Shown here: piece after piece, positions 35,356 through 43,932 of the stretch
How the letters are laid out: each line of letters starts with the position of its first letter
How positions within the stretch are numbered: position 1 is the stretch's first letter
Assembly: GCA_903875225.1 (NCBI GenBank)
Contig: CAIQVJ010000043.1
Span: forward strand, 96,292 to 160,291
From: an uncultured Pseudomonadota bacterium
GTDB lineage: Bacteria > Myxococcota_A > UBA796 > SXON01
Direction: 5' to 3'
Length of the DNA: 64,000 bases
Program-made: the position numbers and the translations under genes
The notes under the pieces: generated by a model
Seen by the model: only the letters and a program-made list of their open reading frames with translations
Told to the model about the DNA's origin: nothing
The model's database searches: none

Positions 35356-37100
35356 CCCGTCACCGGAACGGCCCACAGCGCGTACCCGAGCCCCAGGGCG
35401 GCGAGCCAGGGGCGGATGGCGGCCGGGCCGGGCCGGGCCGTGGCCACGCCGAGGACCGAGAGCCACAGCAACGGCAGGAAATAGTGCGACGGGAAGTGGT
35501 CGATCGTGCAGAGGAGCAGCGAGTACGCGAGCGCGGTGCCGATCAGCACCCGGACTGCGCGGTTCCAGCCCGAGAGCGCGATCACCGGCGCCCACCCGGC
35601 GTAGCCCAACCACACCCGGTAGAACTCCGGGGCCCGCCCGAGCAGGACCAGGGGGTCGGCCTGTCCGTGCCAGTGCTCCGGCCCGGTCTCCCAGGTCGCC
35701 GTGGTGATCCACCCGTCGAGCGCGCCCGTCGCCCACCCGACGAGGCCGAAGCCCAGGATGATCGCAGCCACGCCCATCCCCAGCTGCGCAGCCGCCCGGA
35801 ATCGTCCGGAGAAGATCAGGAAGAGGCCGGAGATCAGCGTTCCCGGGTAGCGCGCGAGCTGGGCGACGATGCCCCAACCCGCTCCGGAGGCGCTCGCGAC
35901 CAACGCCAGGACCGCGAGGGTGTAGAGCGTGTCCGGGAGGCCCGCGCTCCCAGGCTCCAGCATCAACCGCGCATGCTCCGCCGCCGCCAGGGCCGGCAAC
36001 CCATACGCGACCCACGGTGCGCCGGGAGCCCACCTGCTGATCGCGCGCACGCCGACGAGGCCGCAGAGGCCGCACAGGTAGATGAACAGCACGTTGGCGG
36101 TCGGTTGTTCACCGGTACCGAGCGCGCCGGCGGGATTGGCCCGGAGCACGAGCGCCAGGGGCCAGGACCACAGCGGCGGCTGCACATCCGTCACCCATCG
36201 CGTGACGGCGATCTCCCGGGCCCACCGCAATTGCTCCACCATGTTCAGGATCTGGTAGTAGTGTCCAAAACGCAGCTCGCCGGCCCCGTACAGCTCCCAG
36301 AGGGCCTCCGCGCTCGGGATCAGGTACACCGTGCAGGGCGCGCAGCCCAACAGGTGCAGCGCTCCGCCGTCGTCCACGGCCACGGAGGCGGCACCGCGGT
36401 CCAGGTAGCGGGGCACCGGCCCCTCCTCGGCGTTCTCGGTCGGGTCCGTCTCGATCGTCGCAGTGCTGTCGCCGACGACGAGGCGCGTGCCGACGGCCCC
36501 GCGCACGACCACCAGTCCCGGGCCCATCGTGAACGTGGCGTCTGTCCCCGCGGGCTCGACCACCCAGGCCGAGCCCACCTGCCGCTCACTCCTCCATCCC
36601 TCGCCGGGCTCGGCATCGCCCTGCTCCGCGAGGGAATCGCCCGCTGGGGACCACCAGTTCCCGTCCAACGGCAGCCGGATCTCGGTCCGCCAGGCGATCA
36701 CCACGCTCACGCACGCCGCGATCACCAGCGCGGCGCCAATGCGCTCGCCCATCGAGCCCCGTCGCGGCCTCGGCGCGTCGCGTAGCCAGCCCAGCGCGGC
36801 GAACACCGCCGCCCCGCCAAACAGCGCTGCACGCTGCGCGCCCACGTCGGTCAGCCGCACGGAGGCTGCCAGCAGCGGGATCCCGAACGCTGTCGCGATC
36901 ACACAGGCCCGCAGGATGCGGTCAAGCGGGTGGACGGCACCCCGCGCCCAACCGAGGCCCGGCAGGCACAGCAGCGCAGGCACGATCAGCAACGCTCGCT
37001 GGGCCTCGAGCGCCCGCGCGGGGAACAGCCACCCGACCGCCGCGGCACCCGAGATGCCCAGCACACACGCGCACGCCGCGAGGACCCTGGACCGCGTCAT
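35352..37100 (-). CDS. Polytopic membrane protein, GT-C-glycosyltransferase-like topology
   Basis: A 582-residue protein with about ten membrane spans. N-terminal spans (VLAACACVLGISGAAAVGWL; LLIVPALLCLPGLGWARG) are followed by a ~150-residue extracytoplasmic domain (~140-290) and a C-terminal set of spans (VLFIYLCGLCGLVGVRAIS; LIFSGRFRAAAQLGMGV). The topology and the short TRWVTDVQPPLWSWPL segment are reminiscent of GT-C-type integral membrane glycosyltransferases, but I see no diagnostic DD or DE motif, so the assignment is weak. It is the first gene of an operon with the beta-helix protein, DUF5989, S46 peptidase and a lipoprotein. Confidence 0.65.
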   Translation of the reverse strand: MTRSRVLAACACVLGISGAAAVGWLFPARALEAQRALLIVPALLCLPGLGWARGAVHPLDRILRACVIATAFGIPLLAASVRLTDVGAQRAALFGGAAVFAALGWLRDAPRPRRGSMGERIGAALVIAACVSVVIAWRTEIRLPLDGNWWSPAGDSLAEQGDAEPGEGWRSERQVGSAWVVEPAGTDATFTMGPGLVVVRGAVGTRLVVGDSTATIETDPTENAEEGPVPRYLDRGAASVAVDDGGALHLLGCAPCTVYLIPSAEALWELYGAGELRFGHYYQILNMVEQLRWAREIAVTRWVTDVQPPLWSWPLALVLRANPAGALGTGEQPTANVLFIYLCGLCGLVGVRAISRWAPGAPWVAYGLPALAAAEHARLMLEPGSAGLPDTLYTLAVLALVASASGAGWGIVAQLARYPGTLISGLFLIFSGRFRAAAQLGMGVAAIILGFGLVGWATGALDGWITTATWETGPEHWHGQADPLVLLGRAPEFYRVWLGYAGWAPVIALSGWNRAVRVLIGTALAYSLLLCTIDHFPSHYFLPLLWLSVLGVATARPGPAAIRPWLAALGLGYALWAVPVTG

Positions 37101-37131
37101 GCTCCCTCATACCACACGACCGGATCGGGGG

Positions 37132-37137
37132 TATGCT
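37132..37137 (+). promoter_or_regulatory. -10-like TATGCT, 6 nt before the lipoprotein at 37144
   Basis: TATGCT is followed by CCTGCG and ATG 37144, in the 43-bp divergent gap to the membrane-protein gene. It matches TATAAT in four of six positions and again leaves no leader. Confidence 0.45.
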
Positions 37138-37143
37138 CCTGCG

Positions 37144-37902
<759 letters not shown>

Positions 37903-37904
37903 CG

Positions 37905-39710
37905 ATGCTGGCCGCCCTCCTCCTGCTCGTCGGCTGCGACCGCGATGGAGACGGGTGGGCGTGGCCGGGGGACTGCGACGATTCGTCCACGCTCATCCAC
38001 CCCGGCGCAACCGAGTACTGCGGCGGCGGCGACGAGGACTGCAACGGGAAGGTCGACGACGGCGCGATCGGCCTCTTCTACCAGGACCTGGACGGCGACG
38101 GGCAGGGCGATCCGAACCAGCCGTTCACCGCCGACCAGTGTGAAGCCCCCCGCGGCCTCGTGAGCGACGCCCGGGACTGCAACGACGCCGACGACGCTGT
38201 GTTCGACGGAGCCGTCGAGATCTGCAACGGCGTGGACGACGACTGCAACGGGCTGACCGACGACGACGACCCGGGCATCGACCCTTCCTCGCTCACCCTC
38301 TGGTACGGCGATCGGGACCGGGACGGCTACGCCGGGGACGCCTCCACACCGCTGTGCGTGGGACGCCCGGGCGACGCGCTCCTCCCCACCGACTGCAACG
38401 ACTCCAACCCGCTCACCTACCCCGGGGCGACCGAGCTCTGCGGGGACGGCGAGGTGAACGACTGCGACAACCCGGACGCCGACGTGTGCGGGCTCTCGGC
38501 GCCCAGGACGCAGGCCACGGCGAACGCGCGGTTCGTCGGGGAGCGGAACGCGTATTTCGGCGGGGCGTATGCGGTCGTGGACCTCGACGGCGACGGGGTG
38601 CTCGACCTCGTCGCCGGGCAGGAAGCCGCGATCGCCGGAGCCGGGGAGCTGTGGTGGCAGCGCGGGCCCCTCCTCGCCGGGACGGAGGCGCGGGGGCGCT
38701 TGCCCGGGGCGGCAGGTGACGGCCTCGGGGGGGCGGTGGCAGTGGCCTCGGACCTCGACGGCGACGGGCGGGACGAGATCATCGTGGGCGCGCGGGACGC
38801 CAACGAGGGCGGCGGGGCGGTGTACGGGTGGACAGGGATCCCGAGCTCGAACTTCCCCGCCGATGCGCAGCTCTCGACCTCCGGTCCGGCGGGATCCCAC
38901 GCCGGATGGAAGGTGCTGGGCCCGGGGGACACGGACGGGGACGGCGCCGCGGAGCTGTTCATCGTGGGCCACCAGGACGACAGGACGGGGGCGGTGTGGA
39001 TCACGGAGGGGCCGCCGGGCCCGGACCTCGGGGCCCCTACGGCGACCTCGGCGCTGTGGCTGGGGGGGTTCGGCGGCGGCCTCGCGGACCTCGGCGACGT
39101 GGACGGCGACGGCCTCGATGACGTCGGGATCGGGGATCCCGCGGCGTCGGCGGTGTGGCTCGTGAGACCGGGCGAAGTGGAGCTGACGCGCGGGTACCGC
39201 GGGGAGAGCGGCGCGTTCTGCGGCGAGTCCGTGGCCGGCGTCGGGGATGTCGATGGGGACGGCCTCGCAGACGTAGCCATCGCTTGTCCCTGGCTCCCGA
39301 GCCCGGTCCAGATCCGGCTCGCATCGTGGAGCGGAGCCGGGCTCGACACGATCGCCACGATCGCCTTCGACGCAAGCGATTCCCGCATCGATCAATCCCT
39401 GCTGGCGCTCGGGGACGTCGACGGCGACGGGGGGGTGGACCTCGCGGTGGGGTTGCCGGACGCCTCCGTCCAGGGGGTGTCCGACGGCGGCGTCGCCGTG
39501 ATCATGAGCCCGCTCGACGGCGGCGAGGTGCAGGCCACACCACTGACGGGCGGGTCGCCCGGCGTGCACCTCGGGCGGTCCATCGCTGCCGCCGACGTGG
39601 ACGGCGACGGCCACGTGGACCTGCTCGTCGAGGCCGGGAACCCGCGAGAGGATGCGAGCTCGAGGGATGCGACGAGCCTGCTGGACCTCTTCGTGTACCA
39701 GACCCCGTAG
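37905..39710 (+). CDS. Lipoprotein with MopE-type motifs and FG-GAP (integrin-like) repeats
   Basis: The 601-residue protein begins MLAALLLLVGC (lipobox LVGC). Three MopE-type metal-binding motifs lie in residues ~8-200 (GDCDDSSTLIHPGATEYC; EDCNGKVDDG; RDCNDADDAVFDGAVEIC; DDCNGLTDDDD). At least four FG-GAP/integrin-alpha-type repeats follow, each with a calcium-loop core DxDGDGxxD (AVVDLDGDGVLDLVAG; SDLDGDGRDEIIVGA; GDVDGDGLDDVGIGD; GDVDGDGLADVAIAC). These should fold as a calcium-stabilised propeller on the cell surface. No enzyme motif is seen. Probably co-transcribed with the preceding motif-bearing gene. Confidence 0.8.
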   Translation: MLAALLLLVGCDRDGDGWAWPGDCDDSSTLIHPGATEYCGGGDEDCNGKVDDGAIGLFYQDLDGDGQGDPNQPFTADQCEAPRGLVSDARDCNDADDAVFDGAVEICNGVDDDCNGLTDDDDPGIDPSSLTLWYGDRDRDGYAGDASTPLCVGRPGDALLPTDCNDSNPLTYPGATELCGDGEVNDCDNPDADVCGLSAPRTQATANARFVGERNAYFGGAYAVVDLDGDGVLDLVAGQEAAIAGAGELWWQRGPLLAGTEARGRLPGAAGDGLGGAVAVASDLDGDGRDEIIVGARDANEGGGAVYGWTGIPSSNFPADAQLSTSGPAGSHAGWKVLGPGDTDGDGAAELFIVGHQDDRTGAVWITEGPPGPDLGAPTATSALWLGGFGGGLADLGDVDGDGLDDVGIGDPAASAVWLVRPGEVELTRGYRGESGAFCGESVAGVGDVDGDGLADVAIACPWLPSPVQIRLASWSGAGLDTIATIAFDASDSRIDQSLLALGDVDGDGGVDLAVGLPDASVQGVSDGGVAVIMSPLDGGEVQATPLTGGSPGVHLGRSIAAADVDGDGHVDLLVEAGNPREDASSRDATSLLDLFVYQTP

Positions 39711-39761
39711 TCCCCGAGGCCCCGAGCTTGACGTCTGCGCCCGGCCGCGCGACGTTTCCCG

Positions 39762-40007
39762 ATGCTCGAGATCTTCAAGCGCCTCTGGGCCCAATGGAAC
39801 CGCGCGGTTCGCGCAGCCGCGCGAATCCAGAGCGAGTCGATCATGGCCGTGGCCTACGTCCTGGGGATCGGGCCGGTGGCCATCGCCTTCCGGTTGCTGG
39901 GAAGGACGTTGCTCGACCGCGGGCCGGCGCCGGTCGGAGCGACGACGTTCTGGCTCGCCCGCCCAGAAGGTGAGGCGACGATGAAGGACGCCTCCCGGCC
40001 GTTCTGA
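39762..40007 (+). CDS. Small membrane-associated protein, unknown
   Basis: An 81-residue protein: basic N-terminal helix (MLEIFKRLWAQWNRAVRAAA), one hydrophobic segment (MAVAYVLGIGPVAIAFRLLG) and a short tail with TFWLARPEGEATMKDASRPF. The tail pattern 'T.W..R......D..R.F' resembles mini-proteins encoded near DUF5989 in surface-polysaccharide or carbamoyltransferase clusters, and a DUF5989 gene lies ~6.4 kb away on the other strand. The ATG follows a GC-rich gap with TTGACG ~30 bp upstream. The nitrilase-family gene starts 2 bp after its stop. Confidence 0.6.
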   Translation: MLEIFKRLWAQWNRAVRAAARIQSESIMAVAYVLGIGPVAIAFRLLGRTLLDRGPAPVGATTFWLARPEGEATMKDASRPF

Positions 40008-40009
40008 CC

Positions 40010-40831
40010 GTGCGGGTCGCCTGCGTGCAGCTCTGTTCGACGGCGGACGTCGCGAAAAACCTGGAGCAGGTGTCGCGCGAGGTGCACCGCGCGGCGGCGC
40101 TCGGCGCCACGTTCGTCGCCACGCCAGAGAACACCACGTTCCTCGGACCCTCCGCGCTCAAGCTGAAGCTGGCGGAGCCCCTGGACGGTCCGACGCACAG
40201 GGCACTGGCGGGCATCGCCCGCTCGGCGAAGGTGTGGCTCTTGATCGGCTCCGTAGCGGAGACCGGGCCCGGCGACGGCCGCTGCTACAACACGTCGCTG
40301 CTCTTCGACGACACGGGCCTGCTGCGCGCCTCCTACCGGAAGATCCACCTGTTCGACGTCGACATCCCCGGCGGGCCCTCGTTTCGGGAATCGGCGTTCA
40401 TCGCGCCCGGAGGTTCGCTGGCGGTCGCCGAGACCCCGATGGGCAACCTGGGGCTGTCAATCTGCTTCGACCTGCGTTTTCCGGCCATGTACCGGGAGCT
40501 CGTGCAGCGTGGCGCAACGGTCCTCGCGGTGCCGAGCGCGTTCACCGTCCCGACCGGCAAGGAGCACTGGCACCTGCTGCTGCGTGCCCGCGCGGTGGAG
40601 TGCCAGGCCTTCGTGCTCGCCCCCGCACAGGTCGGAAAGCACGACGACGAGGGCATCCGCGAGTCCTACGGGCATTCGTTGATCGTGGACCCCTGGGGCA
40701 CGGTGCTGGCCGATGCGGGCGTCGACCCCGACGGCATCGCCGTCGCCGACCTCGATCTCTCCCAGGTGCAGCGTGTACGGGCGGGCATGCCCCTGACGAG
40801 CCCGTTCTTCCCCAGCGGGACGATCGGATGA
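40010..40831 (+). CDS. Nitrilase-superfamily amidase (Nit1/deaminated-glutathione-amidase-like)
   Basis: A 273-residue carbon-nitrogen hydrolase. The Glu-Lys-Cys triad is Glu40 (ATPEN), Lys111 (YRKIHLFDV) and Cys152 (ICFDLRFP). The sequence YRKIHLFDVDIPGG with CFDLRFP is characteristic of the Nit1/Nit2-like branch, whose best-known activity is hydrolysis of deaminated glutathione; other omega-amidase functions are possible. Start is GTG 40010, two bases after the stop of the small membrane-protein gene. It is distinct from the beta-ureidopropionase-like member of the same superfamily at 47984. Confidence 0.85.
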   Translation: MRVACVQLCSTADVAKNLEQVSREVHRAAALGATFVATPENTTFLGPSALKLKLAEPLDGPTHRALAGIARSAKVWLLIGSVAETGPGDGRCYNTSLLFDDTGLLRASYRKIHLFDVDIPGGPSFRESAFIAPGGSLAVAETPMGNLGLSICFDLRFPAMYRELVQRGATVLAVPSAFTVPTGKEHWHLLLRARAVECQAFVLAPAQVGKHDDEGIRESYGHSLIVDPWGTVLADAGVDPDGIAVADLDLSQVQRVRAGMPLTSPFFPSGTIG

Positions 40832-40844
40832 TCCGGGCCTCCCT

Positions 40845-40859
40845 CCCCCGATCCGGGGG
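40845..40859 (+). promoter_or_regulatory. Hairpin covering the ribosome-binding site of the ABC permease gene
   Basis: CCCCCG-ATC-CGGGGG forms a perfect six-base-pair stem between the amidase stop (40831) and the GTG start at 40866. The 3' arm (CGGGGG) is also the only Shine-Dalgarno-like sequence, and CCTTTC follows. It may act as a weak terminator or as a structure that limits translation of the ABC genes. Confidence 0.35.
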
Positions 40860-40865
40860 CCTTTC

Positions 40866-42143
40866 GTGAATCCGTACCGGGTGGCGCTCGGCAGGGCGCG
40901 GAAGGCGCAGGGGCTCGACCCGATCCCGGTGCTCGCGCTCTTCGGCGGGGCCCTCGCGGCCGGCCTGCTCCGCACGCAGGTGTTCGACTTCGCGGTCGGA
41001 CTCCCCGGCCACACGTCGCTCGCCTCGGACGCCGCGGCGAGTCTGGTGGCCCGCCTCGGTCTGCTGCTCGGCGCCGGCCTCACGCTCGGAACCTACGACA
41101 TCGTGGTCCGGGGACCGGACCGCGCCGTGCTGGACCTGCACCCGCTCCTCCCCGGGCCCTGGTACGCCGCCCGGGTGACCGAGTCCGCCCGGCTGCGCCT
41201 GCCCTGGTTGCTCGCCGCGCTCGGCGCGCTCTGGCCCCTCGCGGATCTCCGCGCCATCGGGCTCTGCGCGTTCGTGCTCTCCGGGAGCTGGTTTGCAGGC
41301 CTTGGAGTCGGCATCGGGGTGAACCTCGCGGCGCCCGGCATCGGGCTCAACCCGAGGTACAGGGCGCTGCTCGACGCCATCCGCGGCGTGAACCCGCGGC
41401 TCCAGGCCGCGCTCCTCTACGCCCCCGGCACGGCGCTCGGGATCGCGGGATTCGGGATCCTCGGGGGCGCCAGGGGCCTCGCGACCACCCTGCACGGCTC
41501 GTTCTCGCCCCTGCTGCTCGCCCCCTGGGCGCTGGGGGCCATCGGCATCGTGCTCGGCCGGCGCAACGCCGAGGCAGCCGCCCGCCTCCCGGCGCTGCTC
41601 GGGGAGATCGACGCCGCCTACGCCTTCGCCGATGCCCCCGACGAGGCCCACCGCGTGTACCTCGAGTGGGCCGTGCGCTTTGCCCCGCTCGGGTTGCGGG
41701 TGCACCTGCTCCGGGAGCTTCGGCACATCTGGCGGGGCCAACGCGCCTGGGCCACCGGCGGGCTCGGACTCGCGATCCTCGCCGCGTTCGCGGGCTGGGC
41801 GGGCCAGACCTGGGTCGCCATGGGCCTGATCGCCGTCATCGGCGCGCTCGGCGTGCGCCTCACCGCTACCGATCCGGCGTGGCTCGCCCAGACCCTGGGC
41901 ATCCCGCGGGCAAAGGTGCAGGCCGCCCGGACCCTCGCGGTGGGCGCGATGGCAGGCCCGATCGCCCTCACCGCCGGGGTGGGCGCCTGCGCCCAGCGAG
42001 GCGCGGCGGGGTTCATCGAGCTTGGCGCGTTGTTGGCCACCTGCGGCTTGTTCGCCTACGCCGGCGTTCGCGCCGGAAGGGCGTACGGGCCGCTCGCCAT
42101 CGGCCTTGTCGGCGCGGCTGCCGCGCTACGGAGCTTCGTATGA
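40866..42143 (+). CDS. Multi-span ABC exporter membrane protein
   Basis: The 425-residue protein has about ten hydrophobic segments (VLALFGGALAAGLL; LGLLLGAGLTLGTYDIV; LGLAILAAFAGWAGQTW; AYGPLAIGLVGAAAAL) and cytoplasmic loops rich in Arg. The phrase LTLGTYDIVVRGPDRAVLDLHPL with PGPWYAARV resembles the DUF-type membrane components paired with ABC-2 ATPases that export unknown cargo. Its TGA overlaps the ATG of the ATPase gene (ATGA), which supports its role as the membrane subunit. The GTG start follows the hairpin noted at 40845. Confidence 0.7.
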   Translation: MNPYRVALGRARKAQGLDPIPVLALFGGALAAGLLRTQVFDFAVGLPGHTSLASDAAASLVARLGLLLGAGLTLGTYDIVVRGPDRAVLDLHPLLPGPWYAARVTESARLRLPWLLAALGALWPLADLRAIGLCAFVLSGSWFAGLGVGIGVNLAAPGIGLNPRYRALLDAIRGVNPRLQAALLYAPGTALGIAGFGILGGARGLATTLHGSFSPLLLAPWALGAIGIVLGRRNAEAAARLPALLGEIDAAYAFADAPDEAHRVYLEWAVRFAPLGLRVHLLRELRHIWRGQRAWATGGLGLAILAAFAGWAGQTWVAMGLIAVIGALGVRLTATDPAWLAQTLGIPRAKVQAARTLAVGAMAGPIALTAGVGACAQRGAAGFIELGALLATCGLFAYAGVRAGRAYGPLAIGLVGAAAALRSFV

Positions 42144-42841
42144 CCGCCGTCCCCGGAATCGTGATCGCAGGGTTGCGGAAGCAGTTTGGCCCGACCGTGG
42201 CGGTCGACCTGATCGATCTCGTGATCCAGCCTGGGGAGTTCGTGGGTCTGATCGGGCACAACGGCGCCGGGAAGTCCACGCTCCTCAAGATGCTGGCGGG
42301 CCAGTTGCTCCCTACGGCCGGCACGGTGCAGATCGCGGGGGTGGACATGCTCGCAGACCCGAACCGGGCGCGCGCGTGCCTCGGCTTCGTGCCCGAGGAG
42401 GCGCCGCTCTGGGACTACCTCTCGGCGCGGGAGTTCCTGGAGTTCGTGATCAGCGTGCGCGGGAAGGGCGATCTTGCCGCTGCTGTCGAGCTCACCGGGC
42501 TCGGATCCGACGCCGACCGCCTCATCCGCGAGTACTCTCAGGGAATGCGGCGCAAGACCGCGCTCGCCGCTGCGCTCGTGGGGGAACCGAGCGTGATCGT
42601 GCTCGACGAGGCGCTCAACGGCCTCGACCCGCCCAGCGCAGCGCGCACCAAGGCCCTCTTGAAGGAGCGATGCCAGGCGGGCGCGTGCGTGCTCTTCTCC
42701 ACCCACATCATCGAGACCGTCGAGGCGGTGGCCGATCGCGTGGTGATGATGACGAAGGGGCGGATCGTCGACGATCGGAAGATGTCGGAGATCCCGCCAG
42801 GCGGGCTCGAGCGGCTGTTCCTGGGGCAGATCAGCGGGTGA
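42140..42841 (+). CDS. ABC transporter ATP-binding protein
   Basis: A 233-residue ATPase of the ABC-2/CcmA-like type. Walker A GHNGAGKSTLL, Q-loop region FVPEEAPLW, signature variant YSQGMRRKTALAAAL, Walker B VIVLDEALNGLDP (Ala for the usual Pro of DEP) and switch His LFSTHIIE are all visible. It should drive the adjacent membrane protein. The ATG overlaps the upstream stop. It is followed by a strong hairpin and the convergent lipA gene. Confidence 0.87.
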   Translation: MTAVPGIVIAGLRKQFGPTVAVDLIDLVIQPGEFVGLIGHNGAGKSTLLKMLAGQLLPTAGTVQIAGVDMLADPNRARACLGFVPEEAPLWDYLSAREFLEFVISVRGKGDLAAAVELTGLGSDADRLIREYSQGMRRKTALAAALVGEPSVIVLDEALNGLDPPSAARTKALLKERCQAGACVLFSTHIIETVEAVADRVVMMTKGRIVDDRKMSEIPPGGLERLFLGQISG

Positions 42842-42869
42842 CGCCCTCGGCCCCATGGGCACCGAGGCG
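42842..42869. terminator. Hairpin between convergent ABC and lipA genes
   Basis: CGCC(C)TCGG pairs with CCGAGGCG around an inner CCC/GGG, giving a long GC-rich stem in the 37-bp gap between two convergent genes. The structure can form on either strand, so a bidirectional terminator is likely although no T-tract is present. Confidence 0.45.
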
Positions 42870-42878
42870 TCCTGCCGA

Positions 42879-43772
42879 TCAGGTCTGGCCCACGTCCCCG
42901 CCCCGCTTGCGCAGGAACTCGTTGATGAAGAACTCGCCCGCGCGGTAGCTGGACCGCACGAGCGGGCCGCTGGCGACGTACCGGAAGCCCAGCTCCTCGC
43001 CGATCGTGCCGAGCCGCGCAAACACGGCCGGGCTGACGAATTCCTTGACCGCCATGTGGTTGGCCGAGGGCCGCAGGTACTGGCCGATCGTGAGGAAGTC
43101 CACCGAGACCTCGCGCAGCAGGACCATCGTGTCGATGACCTCGGCCTCGGTCTCGCCGTGGCCGACCTGGATCGAGGTCTTCGTCATCTGGCCGGGGCGG
43201 GCGTGGGCGTGGGCGAGCACCGAGACCGACTGCTCCCAGTTGGCCCGCGGGTCGCGCACCGGCGTCTGCAAGCGGGGCACTGTCTCGACGTTGTGTCCGA
43301 GTACGTCGGGCCGCGCGTCGAGCACCAGGTCGAGCAGGTCGAGGCGCCCGGAGAAGTCCGGGATCAGCGTCTCGATCAGCGTGTTGGGGTTGCGTTCGCG
43401 GATGGTCCGGATGCAGGCGGCGAAGTGGCCCGCCCCCTGATCCGGCAGATCGTCGCGGTTCACGCTGGTGACGACCACGTAGTCGAGCTGCATGTTCGCG
43501 ATGGCCTCGGCGACGTTGCGCGGCTCGTCGGGGTCCGGTGGGGGCGGGTTTCGAGCCGTCGAGACCGCGCAGAAGCGACACCCGCGCGTGCACGTGTCGC
43601 CGAGCACCATGAACGTTGCGGTGCCGCTGTTCCAGCACTCACCGATGTTCGGGCACTGCGCCTCCTCACAGACCGTGTTGAGCTTGAGTTCCCGGGAGCG
43701 GCCCTTGATCGCGTTGTATCGGTCGCCGCCCGGCATGCGGACCTTGAGCCATTCGGGCTTGCCACGCTGCAT
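42879..43772 (-). CDS. lipA: Lipoyl synthase
   Basis: A 297-residue radical-SAM enzyme that inserts two sulfurs into octanoyl groups on lipoyl domains. Both iron-sulfur clusters are visible: the auxiliary cluster motif at Cys35, Cys40, Cys46 (VCEEAQCPNIGECW) and the radical-SAM motif at Cys61, Cys65, Cys68 (CTRGCRFC). The family segments VVTSVNRDDLPDQG and GLGE-type MTKTSIQVGHGE follow. The C-terminal Ser ligand lies in GPLVRSSYRAGEF. ATG 43772 was chosen over GTG 43775 because GAGAGG is 6 nt upstream of the ATG. No lipB or lplA is adjacent; it stands alone. Confidence 0.95.
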   Translation of the reverse strand: MQRGKPEWLKVRMPGGDRYNAIKGRSRELKLNTVCEEAQCPNIGECWNSGTATFMVLGDTCTRGCRFCAVSTARNPPPPDPDEPRNVAEAIANMQLDYVVVTSVNRDDLPDQGAGHFAACIRTIRERNPNTLIETLIPDFSGRLDLLDLVLDARPDVLGHNVETVPRLQTPVRDPRANWEQSVSVLAHAHARPGQMTKTSIQVGHGETEAEVIDTMVLLREVSVDFLTIGQYLRPSANHMAVKEFVSPAVFARLGTIGEELGFRYVASGPLVRSSYRAGEFFINEFLRKRGGDVGQT

Positions 43773-43932
43773 CACGCACCTCTCCCCCGCGGGGTAGCCC
43801 CTGCTCGCCGCACCCGCAAGATGCAGCCAGACTCCGCGCCGTGATCCCCGAAACGATGCCCCTGCCTCCCGGGCACCTCCATCCGTCGCTCGACCCCATG
43901 ATCGCGAGCCCGTTTTCGGTTAGCCCGCGCCG

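Noticed and set aside
40010..40831. Nitrilase-family gene considered as a second beta-ureidopropionase
   Set aside because: Its motifs (YRKIHLFDVDIPGG; CFDLRFP) fit the Nit1/Nit2 branch, while the member at 47984 has the ureidopropionase-type segments.
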